This document shows positions 42,329 to 50,500 of a DNA stretch of 64,000 nt, piece by piece (positions within the stretch are counted from its first letter, which is position 1; each line of letters starts with the position of its first letter). The translations under genes and the position numbers were made by a program. Origin of the DNA: Brevundimonas sp. (GTDB lineage: Bacteria; Pseudomonadota; Alphaproteobacteria; Caulobacterales; Caulobacteraceae); contig NZ_JACESA010000002.1 in assembly GCF_013912065.1 (NCBI RefSeq), forward strand, positions 124,001 through 188,000, given 5' to 3'. Below the pieces are notes generated by a model, which had not been told where the DNA came from, did no database searches, and saw nothing but the letters and a program-made list of their open reading frames with translations.

Positions 42329-42923
42329 GTAAGCGTCGTCCCGACGGCACCTTTTTCCCTGAGGCGTGAGCGCTCAAAGTGACGATCCGATGGAGGATCG
42401 TTTTGTGTCTACGCTTGACCATAGACGTGAACCGGAGGTCGAGGTCCGGCGCTTCGAGGTCATCAACGGCGCGATGGGCCGCCGGCGCTGGTCGGCGGAC
42501 GAAAGGGCGCTGATCCTCTAGGAGACGCTCGCTTCTGGCGCGGTCGTGTCGGTGGTTGCGCGCCGGCATGGTTTGACGCCGCAGCAGTTGTTCACCTGGC
42601 GGCGCGAGGCGCGCAAGGCGGCTGGGGCGCCGCCGGCCTTTGTGCCCGCGGTGATAGCTCGGGTTGGCGGCGACGCCAGCGGAGCCCGACGCACCCTCGC
42701 GATCGCCGCGTCCTAAGCGGCGTCCTCAGCGACGTCGGACAGCAGCGATTGAGGTCGATGTCGCCGGCGTTAAGCTGACGATCGAGAACGGCGCCTCGCC
42801 CGCCACGATCGCAGCGGTGATCGGCGCCCTGAAGGCGACGGCGTGATCGGTCTGAGCGGTCCGGTCCGCGTGATGATGGCGACGCGGCCGGTCGACTTCC
42901 GGAACCAAGCCGTGGAGAGTTGA
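42329..42923 (+). pseudogene. IS66-family remnant: broken tnpA and truncated tnpB
   Basis: The left end GTAAGCG is typical of IS66. TnpA starts at 42390 (MEDRFVSTLDHRREPEVEVR), has an in-frame TAG after ERALIL, and needs a frameshift to reach IEVDVAGVKLTIENGASPAT, ending at 42846. A TnpB start (GTG 42843; IGLSGPVRVMMATRPVDFR) is cut off near 42902 and runs into foreign sequence next to the tRNA. tnpC and the right end are gone. Confidence 0.8.
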
Positions 42924-42961
42924 GATAGCTTGGGGTGTCAAATTCAACGCATTCAAACTGT

Positions 42962-43046
42962 TGGTGCGGGTGGTCGGAATCGAACCGACACTCCTTTCGG
43001 AACCGGATTTTGAATCCGGCACGTCTACCAGTTTCACCACACCCGC
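42962..43046 (-). tRNA. tRNA-Leu (anticodon CAA)
   Basis: Reading the minus strand gives GCGGGTGTGGTGAAACTGG, a CCGGA/TCCGG anticodon stem around the loop TTCAAAA (anticodon CAA), a short variable arm typical of class II tRNA, the T-arm GTTCGATTC and an encoded CCA after the ACCCGC acceptor strand. It has 85 bases. Its 3' end faces element A and abuts the truncated IS66 remnant, the position expected for an element integrated at a tRNA 3' end. Confidence 0.95.
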
Positions 43047-43408
43047 ATATTTGCCGCCGATTCTAGCCCAGGCTCTCAGCTCCTATGCTGCACCGAACAC
43101 CGTTCCGGCAGTTCCTACACTCCTCAATCCCGCGCCGTCAGGCCCTTGAAAATACGCCGCTTTCAACTCTTCGTATCTGTGAATTGATAGACAAGCTTCT
43201 TTTTGAGACCTTTGGGTCTGCTGGCTTGGCCGCTACATCACGTGAGTGATCAGAGAGAAATGATCTGCGCTAATGAGAAACGGTTCCGTTGAGCCACCGC
43301 AGTTGCAGTCGATGGATACGCGTTGAGCCTGCGCAGCACCGGCCAAGATTATTGTCGCCCAAAAAAAATTTACCAATCAGATAGCTAAGCGGCGGACCGA
43401 AAGAGCAA

Positions 43409-43494
43409 TTTGAGATGATTGCAGGCCCCCGCAACCATCTCAAACTGAGATACCAAATCGCACCTCAGCCGTCCCAACCAGGCGGCTTTTTTTT
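43409..43494 (+). ncRNA. Candidate structured RNA or attenuator with terminator
   Basis: TTTGAGATG-A-TTGC (43409-43422) pairs with GCAA-C-CATCTCAAA (43431-43444), 13 of 14 positions, around an eight-base loop. ATCTCA-AAC-TGAGAT (43437-43451) would compete with its 3' arm. GCCGTC, loop CCAACCA, GGCGGC and eight T residues (43468-43494) form a terminator. Mutually exclusive stems before a terminator suggest an attenuator or small RNA. No family is recognised. Confidence 0.4.
43468..43494 (+). terminator. Rho-independent terminator with T8 tail
   Basis: GCCGTC and GGCGGC (one G-U pair) around a seven-base loop, followed by eight consecutive T. This is the best terminator in the tRNA-flanking region and no protein gene ends just before it. 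Confidence 0.65.
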
Positions 43495-43836
43495 GCGTCC
43501 GCAAGTTCTGATGGATGCGCCCTCCCGCGGCCAACGACTATCGCGATACTAACGAAAGCGATCCGGTAGTAGCGCCATTTGTATTTCTCAACCGTCGGAT
43601 GTTGCGCACTCTCGCATCAGTTTGTCCTATTTGTAGCCGGAAGTAGCCGCGCGTGCTACGCCGACCGCAAAAGACTTCTCCAAGAAGCACGTTGTGTTGC
43701 AATTGTCTCCGTGCAGCAGCGTGAGCCACCGGATGTCGGCAAGCCCAAAGATGTCAATGGGTGACGACAACGTCGAAAAATGGCTGGCGCACGATTGGCA
43801 ACGTGGCGTGAACCATCGCCGCTAAAAGGAGGCAAT

Positions 43837-44055
43837 ATGGCGGAGATCAGATTTCTCACTGCGGAGGAAGTGGTGGAGCGTTACCGCGGCGGCGTGTCCG
43901 TCGGGACGCTTAGAAACTGGCGAGCGATGAAGATCGGTCCATCGTTTGTGAAGGTCGGCAAGGCCGTCCTCTACCCCATCGACGAGCTTGAAGCGTGGGA
44001 CCAGAGGAATAGGGTGCAATGCTGCGTCAAAACGACTCACCGAGCACACCGGTGA
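43837..44055 (+). CDS. AlpA/Xis-like HTH protein
   Basis: A 72-residue protein. AAAAGGAGG precedes the ATG at 43837. RFLTAEEVVERYRGGVSVGT, then LRNWRAMKIGPSFVKVGKAV with a TyrPro-x-Asp-Glu-Leu end, is the MerR/AlpA winged-helix pattern of excisionases and prophage regulators. No integrase gene accompanies it, so it looks like an orphan directionality factor left from an integrated element. It sits just before the broken radC that opens element B. Confidence 0.8.
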   Translation: MAEIRFLTAEEVVERYRGGVSVGTLRNWRAMKIGPSFVKVGKAVLYPIDELEAWDQRNRVQCCVKTTHRAHR

Positions 44056-44147
44056 TCAGCCGTGATGACCACGATCGAGCATTGCGGACATACCCCATTT
44101 CCCGGCACCAGCTTCGTCCGATCTATGAATAAATTCTATAATATCAA

Positions 44148-44333
44148 ATGGTTATCCGGAAATATCGCGTGGTCCACAACCATCCTTCGGGCGATCCGAC
44201 GCCGTCGCAGGCGGATATCGCCATGACGCGGCAGATCGTGGACGGGGCGAAGCTCTTCGGCCTGCAGGTCCACGACCATCTGGTCATTGGACGCGAGGGC
44301 ACGGCGAGCTTCCGTTCGCTCGGCCTGTTCTGA
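44148..44333 (+). pseudogene. Truncated RadC (JAB/MPN domain) 3' fragment
   Basis: Only the last 61 codons remain. The JAMM metal motif is preserved in [17 protein letters not shown], followed by [20 protein letters not shown], the standard RadC C-terminus. The normal N-terminal 100-plus residues are absent; the first six codons appear to belong to unrelated A/T-rich upstream sequence. The break marks the left edge of element B. RadC-like genes are frequent leading-region members of conjugative elements. Confidence 0.85.
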
Positions 44334-44340
44334 GGCGGCC

Positions 44341-45243
44341 GTGACCCTGCACGCCATCGTCGCGGCCCTCGGCGGCGACCTCTACCAGGGCGGGCTGCGC
44401 GCCAATGTGCCGGCGCCGGGCCACAGCGCCGATGACCGTTCCGTCTCGCTCCTGCACGCCGATGGGCGCGTCATCATTCATGGGTTCGGGGCTGCGGACT
44501 GGCGCGAGGTGCGCGACGTCCTGCGTCGACAAGGGTTCATCGAGGCAGACGGTCGCCTCATCGGCGCGGGGCGCGCCGGGCCCTCGGCGCCGACGCCGGA
44601 CCGTCGAGTCCGAGTGGAGACCGCGCTGCGCCTCTGGGACGGCGGCGGCCCTCTCGCCTCCGGTGACCCGGCGTCGCGCCATCTTCGGCGCCGCCACGTC
44701 GCGAGCGGCGACGGAGCGCTCGATCTGCGCTTCAACCCGGCCGTGCCGATCTCCGTCTACCGCGACGGCGGCCGCACCCGGCCCGCGCTCATCGCGCGCA
44801 TATCGAACATCGAGGATCGGCTGACGGCGGTCGAGATCACCTACCTCGAGCCGAACGGCCTTCCGGCGACCGGCCTCAAGCTCGGGCGCAAGACCGTCGG
44901 CGTCGTGCCTCCCGGCGCAGCGGTGCGGCTCTCACCGGTCGCCGCCGAGATGCTCGTTGGCGAAGGCGTCGTGACCACCCTGTCGGCCATCGACAGATTC
45001 CAGCTGCCGGGTTGGGCGCTGCTGTCGGCGAACAACCTCTCCACCTGGATTCCGCCTGTACAGCTTCGGCGCCTGTTGATCGCCGCCGACCGCGGTGCGG
45101 CCGGGGAGGGCGCGGCGGTCCGGCTCCTCCGACGGCTCAAGGCCCTGGGACTGAACGCGCGCATCGTTTGGCCCGACCCGCCGTTCGGCGACTGGAACGA
45201 GGTCGCGCGGGCGGCCAGGGAAAGGGAGGAGCGAGGGCGGTGA
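44341..45243 (+). CDS. Toprim-domain protein of element B
   Basis: A 300-residue protein starting at GTG 44341, seven bases after the radC stop. The N-terminal segment (LHAIVAALGGDLYQGGLRAN, then RSVSLLHADGRVIIHGFG) resembles a primase-type zinc-binding region without clear Cys ligands. The Toprim part has its Glu in MLVGEGVVTTLSAI and its acidic residue in LLIAADRGAAGEG. It parallels the Toprim protein of element A (5504) but here it precedes ParB instead of following the helicase. Confidence 0.83.
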   Translation: MTLHAIVAALGGDLYQGGLRANVPAPGHSADDRSVSLLHADGRVIIHGFGAADWREVRDVLRRQGFIEADGRLIGAGRAGPSAPTPDRRVRVETALRLWDGGGPLASGDPASRHLRRRHVASGDGALDLRFNPAVPISVYRDGGRTRPALIARISNIEDRLTAVEITYLEPNGLPATGLKLGRKTVGVVPPGAAVRLSPVAAEMLVGEGVVTTLSAIDRFQLPGWALLSANNLSTWIPPVQLRRLLIAADRGAAGEGAAVRLLRRLKALGLNARIVWPDPPFGDWNEVARAAREREERGR

Positions 45244-45296
45244 GGGGGCGCCGGAGCGGCGGGGATGGCCCCGTCGCCCGTCTGGAGACCATCCTC

Positions 45297-47348
45297 ATGA
45301 CCGATCTTGTTCCCGCCGCCACCCCTGTCGACATGCCGGTCGTCGTCTCGCGTGACGAACGCACCGTCCGTCTCGGCGACGTCGGCATCGCCCGGGAGAA
45401 CCTGCGCTTCAATGAACCGCCGGACGACGACATTTCGACCCTGGCCGCCACGATGCGGGCGGCGGGCCAGCTTCAGCGACTGACTGTCCGGCCGGGGCGC
45501 GGCAGGCAGGAACAGCGCTGGATGGCGCTGGATGGGCGTCGCCGTCGCCTCGCGCTGGGCCTCTTGCGCGACGCCGGGGAAATCGACGAGGACTATCCGG
45601 TCGAGGTCTATGTCGAGACCGATCCGGCGCGTCAGGCCGCTGCGGTGCTCCTGACCAATACCGCCCTCCCGATTCACGTCGCGGACGTGATCGCAGCCAT
45701 CGGCCGAATGCTGAAATCCAAGCTGAGCGTCGAGGGGATCGCCCGTGCGCTCGGCTATGCGGAGATCGACATCAGGCGTCTGGCGGCCCTGGCCGGCCTG
45801 CCGCCGGTGGCGCTCGAGGCGCTGAAGACGGGGCGGATCACGCTGAAGAACGCGCGGGCCCTGACCCGGCTCCCGGACCGGAAGGAGCAGGTCGACATCG
45901 CGGAACAGGCTCTGGCGGGCTACGGCTTCCAGGAATGGCGGATCACCGACCGGCAGCCCTCGGGCCGCGTGACGATCCGCGACCGTCGTTGCGCCCTGGT
46001 GAGTCCGGACCAGTATGCGGCGGCGGGCGGCCGGATCGAGACCGACCTGTTCGATGAGATGCCCGCCGTCCTGCTCGACCCTGACAAGCTCTCCGACCTG
46101 TGGCTCGCACGCGTGCGCCGGATCGGCTTGACGTTCGAGGCCGAGGGCGTCGAGGTCCACGTCACCGCAGGCTCGGAACCGGACATGCCCGAGGATCTGG
46201 AGCCCCTAGGCTACCGCAGCGAAGACCTGGACGAGACCGAGCTTGCGGCATGGCGGGCGGCCCGAGACGCCTGCGTCACGGCCTATGACGCGGCGCGGGA
46301 CGCCGACACCACCGAAGACGGCGCCGACGAAATCCTGACCCGACTTGTCCGCGCCAAGATCCTCAGTGACCAGGCCGGTGTCGGCGGGCGGGTGGTGACG
46401 GCGGTCGTCATCTGGCCCGCCGGCGGTTCGGGAATCGACCTCCGCTGCTATTCGCCGGCGGAGCCGAACGACGAGGCGGACAGCAGGGAGGCTGACCAGG
46501 GGGACCATCCTGCGCCGCCGGTCAGGCCGACCTCCTACGCGCCGCCCCAGGCCGAGACGCCCCCCTTCGACACCGAAGGCGTCACGCACGCCTTGCACGC
46601 GGTCCGGACCGACGTGGCGACCCGGGGCCTGATCCGCGCCCTGGCCGACGATCCGGGCGCCGCCCTGATCCTCGTGATCGCGCGGCTGTTCTCTGTCCTG
46701 GTGCTGCGGATCAATCTGGCGCCGTCCCAGTCGGCCTCGACCCTTCACGCCGAGCCCTATGGAACGTGCAAGGATCCGGCGATCGAGACCTTGGACGGCG
46801 TCGTGCGTCAACGGCTCGATCAACGGCGCGCCGCCTGGCAAGCCTCAGGCGAGACCGTCCTCGCCTGGGTCGGCCTGCTGCCCCACGGCGAGAAGATGGC
46901 CCTGCTCGCCGAGCTCGCCGCGATCAGCCTCGATCTCAGGGAGCCGCGAACGGACGGTGTGCGCAAGCTCGCGCGCGCGGAGGCGGCGGAACTGGCCGAG
47001 CTCTGCGGCGCGGACATCACCCTCCACTGGACACCGGACGCCGCCTTCCTTCGTCCCCACTCCAAGGCGCAACTCCTGGACATGCTGGTCGAGATGAAGG
47101 CGGAGGACGTCCGGGCGGCGGCGCTGAAGAAGGACGAACTGGTCGACTGGGTCGTCGAACAGGCGGCGTCGCGGACCTGGGCGCCGGCCGGTCTGTCCTG
47201 GTCCAGGGCGCCGGCCATCAGCGAACCCGACCATGGCGAGATCACCGAGGACGACGGTGGGGACGCCGACGACGATCCCGGTGAAGGTCCCGGCGGGTTC
47301 GTCTTGACCCCCGCAGGCGAGGCCGCGCTCGATCCCGCAGCGGCTTAG
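45297..47348 (+). CDS. ParB/Srx-domain protein
   Basis: A 683-residue ParB-like protein. The N-terminal ParB nuclease-like fold covers about residues 20-120 (NLRFNEPPDDDISTLAATMR, then RWMALDGRRRRLALGLL). A KorB/Spo0J-type HTH follows (LSVEGIARALGYAEIDIRRL; ALKTGRITLKNARALTRLPD). The long C-terminal region is specific to this mobile-element family and ends with a helical block also hinted at in the partial protein at the start of the window. Too long for a simple partition protein; it may organise or regulate the element. Confidence 0.88.
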   Translation: MTDLVPAATPVDMPVVVSRDERTVRLGDVGIARENLRFNEPPDDDISTLAATMRAAGQLQRLTVRPGRGRQEQRWMALDGRRRRLALGLLRDAGEIDEDYPVEVYVETDPARQAAAVLLTNTALPIHVADVIAAIGRMLKSKLSVEGIARALGYAEIDIRRLAALAGLPPVALEALKTGRITLKNARALTRLPDRKEQVDIAEQALAGYGFQEWRITDRQPSGRVTIRDRRCALVSPDQYAAAGGRIETDLFDEMPAVLLDPDKLSDLWLARVRRIGLTFEAEGVEVHVTAGSEPDMPEDLEPLGYRSEDLDETELAAWRAARDACVTAYDAARDADTTEDGADEILTRLVRAKILSDQAGVGGRVVTAVVIWPAGGSGIDLRCYSPAEPNDEADSREADQGDHPAPPVRPTSYAPPQAETPPFDTEGVTHALHAVRTDVATRGLIRALADDPGAALILVIARLFSVLVLRINLAPSQSASTLHAEPYGTCKDPAIETLDGVVRQRLDQRRAAWQASGETVLAWVGLLPHGEKMALLAELAAISLDLREPRTDGVRKLARAEAAELAELCGADITLHWTPDAAFLRPHSKAQLLDMLVEMKAEDVRAAALKKDELVDWVVEQAASRTWAPAGLSWSRAPAISEPDHGEITEDDGGDADDDPGEGPGGFVLTPAGEAALDPAAA

Positions 47349-47501
47349 GCGAGCGTTCGGCCCTGAACATCGCTCCGGCCCCGGCCGGGGCGGTGTTCTG
47401 CTGTGACCGGAAGAGCGCCCGGAGGCGGAGGAAGGGCGGAGTGAGGCGGCCTGGGGGACCGAGAGGGAGGCGCCCTCCGCTCCAGGCGACCGGAGCCCGC
47501 C

Positions 47502-50500
47502 ATGAACTCGATCCGCAACCTCTCGCTCTTCGCCGACCCGTCCATTTCAGATGTGGCCGCCAACATCCTGGCGGCGGCTCGGGCGCTCGCGACCCATCTG
47601 GCCCGCTCACGTCCTCTCGACCGCAAGCTCGTCGCCGGCGTCATGACCACCGCCTTCGGCGCGTCGGACGCGGACGGCGCATGGTCCTGGCGCGACGCCT
47701 ATGACGCCATCGAGGGCGCCACCGTGCTCCAGATACGGCGCCTGGAGCCGCAGGTCGGACGGCTGGAGGATTCGCCCGCCGAGATCGCGGCTCTCCTGGG
47801 CGCGGTGTCGGCCCTGGGCCTGACCCATTCGCGGCGAAGCGAGGAACAGGCCGCTCTCGACCAGTTCTCCACGCCGCCGCAGCTCGCCGCCCTCGCGGTG
47901 CTGGCCGCGCAGGTGCGCCCCGGCGACACCGTGCTGGAGCCCTCGGCCGGCACCGGGCTGATGGCCGTGGTGGCGGAGGCCTGCGGCGGCGACCTGACCC
48001 TCAACGAGATCGCGCCCGCCCGCGCCGCGCTTCTCGATGGCCTGTTCCCCCTGGCCGCGCGGCGCCGTGAGGACGGTCGCCACCTGCCCGATCTGCTCGC
48101 CGAGGCCGGAGCCTTCGATGTCGTCGTCTGCAATCCGCCCTTCTCCGATCTCGGGGCCCATCTGATCGCGGCCCTTAAGGTCCTGGCGGATGGCGGGCGC
48201 ATGGCGGCGATCGTCCCTTCGACGGCGCTCGCCGATACCGGCCTGAGACGCAGCCTCGAACGACATGGCGTCATGGTCGGCGCCGTCGCCTTTCCCCCGC
48301 GCGCCTTCGCCAAACACGGCACATCGGTGCAGACCGGCCTGCTGGTCATTGACCGGGGCGAAAGGAGCGCCTGGAATGGCCGGCTTCACCAGCCGGACGA
48401 TCTGGAGGCCATGGCCGGGATCGTCGCCAGCCTGCCCCCGCGGGGCTCGGCCAAGCCGCGCGTGCGTCTGACGCTGGACGCCGCGGCGTACCTGGGCCCG
48501 CGCGATCGCGCCCTGGCCCTGCCCGGCGGGCGGCTCGCCTTTCTTTCGGGAGCGAAGCCGCTCGCCTACGACGTGCGCGCCTGGCCGGGAGAGGAGCGGG
48601 ACGTCGGCCTTTACCAGGCCCACGCCCTGGCGCGGATTGTTCTGCCCGATCCCCGACCGCATCCGTCGCCTCTGGTGGAGTCGGGTCCAATGGCCTCGGT
48701 CGCGCCGCCGGCGCCGACCTATCGACCCGTCCTCCCTCCGGTCATCCGGGACGAGGGTCGGATCTCCGACGCCCAGACCGAGACGGTGATATACGCCGGC
48801 GAGGCGCACGGGGCCTGGCTCCCCGGCCGGTTCCGCCTCGGCGAAACCCCGCATGAGCTGGTGCTGGTCCGGGACGAGGACGAGGGCGCGATCCGGTTCC
48901 GGCGCGGCTTCTTCCTCGGCGACGGCACCGGCTGCGGCAAGGGTCGGCAGATCGCGGCGGTGATCGCCGACAACATGGCCCAGGGCCGCGTGCGCGCCGT
49001 GTGGCTGTCCCGGAACGACGCCCTGCTGGAGGACGCGCGGCGCGACTGGGCCGCGATCGGCGGCGGCGCCCACGACCTCGTCCCGCTGTCGCGCTGGAAG
49101 CAGGGCGAGGGCGTTCGTCTCGATCGCGGCGTCCTGTTCACCACCTACGCGACGCTTCGCCAGCCGGCGCGCGGCGGTCGCCCGTCCCGGCTCGACCAGA
49201 TCGTCGCCTGGCTCGGCGATGACTTCGACGGCGTCATCGCCTTCGACGAGGCCCATGCGATGGCCAACGCCGCCGGGGGCGGCAAGGGCGCGCGGGGGAC
49301 GAAGAAGGCGTCTTTGCAGGGGATGGCCGGTCTGGCCCTGCAGAACCGGCTGCCGGCCTCTCGGGTCCTGTATGTCTCCGCGACCGGAGCGACGACGGCC
49401 GAAAACCTCGCCTACGCGGCCCGCCTGGGCCTGTGGGGCGGGCCCGAGGCCCCCTTCATGTCGCGCGCCGACTTCCTCGACGCCATGGACCGGGGCGGTG
49501 TCGCCGCCATGGAGCTGGTCGCCCGCGAGCTCAAGGCGCTGGGCCTCTATGTGGCGCGCAGCCTGTCGTTCGAGGGCGTCGAATACGCGCCGCTCGTTCA
49601 TCCGCTGACGCCGGACGACATCGAAATCTGGGATGCGTGGGCCGACGCCTTCCAGCTGATCCACGCCAACCTGGCGGAGGCGCTCAGGGCCACGGGATTG
49701 AGCGACGAGGACGGCAAGCCCAAAAGCCCGATGGCCGCCTCAGCGGTCCATTCAGCGTTCGAGGGCGCCAAGCTGCGCTTCTTCGGTCATTTGCTGGCCG
49801 GGCTGAAGGCGCCGAGTTTGATCGCCTCGATCCGCGACGACCTTGCCTCGGGGCGGTCGGCCGTCGTCCAGATCGTCTCGACCAACGAGGCCGTGATGGA
49901 GCGCCGGCTGGCCTCCATCCCGCCCGAGGAGTGGAACAACCTCTCCATCGACCTGACGCCTCGCGAATATGTCCTCGACTATCTGCGCGAGGCCTTCCCG
50001 ATCCACCTGATGGAGGCCATCGAGGATGACGATGGGGGCGTGACCCTGGTCCCTGTGATGAACGAAGGCCGCCCGGTCGTCAGCCGGGAGGCTCTGGAGC
50101 GCCGCCAGTTTCTGATGATCCGGATGGCCTGTCTGCCCGCCGTGCCCGGCGTGCTCGATGCGCTCCTGGAGGCCTTCGGTCCGGACGCCGTCGCCGAGAT
50201 CACGGGCCGGTCCCGTCGCGTGGTCGTGCGGGACGGCCGCCGGGTCGTCGAGCGGCGCGGCGCCTCGGCCGCGCGCGCCGAGACCGACGCCTTCATGTCC
50301 GGCCGGAAACGCGTGCTGATCTTCTCTGACGCGGGCGGCACGGGCCGGAGCTATCACGCCGACTTGTCCGTTCCGAACCAGCAGCGCCGGGTCCACTATC
50401 TGGTCGAACCGGGGTGGCGGGCGGACGCCGCCATCCAGGGCCTGGGCCGCAGTCACCGGACGCACCAGGCGTCCGCGCCCCTGTTCCGGCCGGTCACCAC

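Larger units (their letters stand above)
43047..43836. other. Gene-poor stretch beside the tRNA with RNA-like structures
   Basis: Nearly 800 bases with no convincing protein gene. It contains a long hairpin (43409-43444), an overlapping alternative hairpin (43437-43451) and a T-tailed stem (43468-43494), described separately. Short frames near 43579-43826 exist but lack recognisable features. This may be original chromosomal flank of the tRNA. Confidence 0.55.

Noticed and set aside
38365-42923. The segment between the two IS66-type fragments as an intact composite transposon
   Set aside because: Both IS66 copies are broken and lack ends, so only a historical role could be claimed.
44056-44147. 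Sequence before the radC fragment resembling an IS21-type end (GGTGATCAGCCGTGAT)
   Set aside because: Only one short unit is visible, without multiple terminal repeats or transposase genes; too weak to annotate.
47607-49664. Very long reverse-strand open frame (about 685 codons) opposite the methyltransferase-helicase
   Set aside because: G/C-rich third positions of the real gene leave few stops on the other strand; the translation is Arg/Gly/Ala-rich with no domain, and the forward protein has all family motifs.
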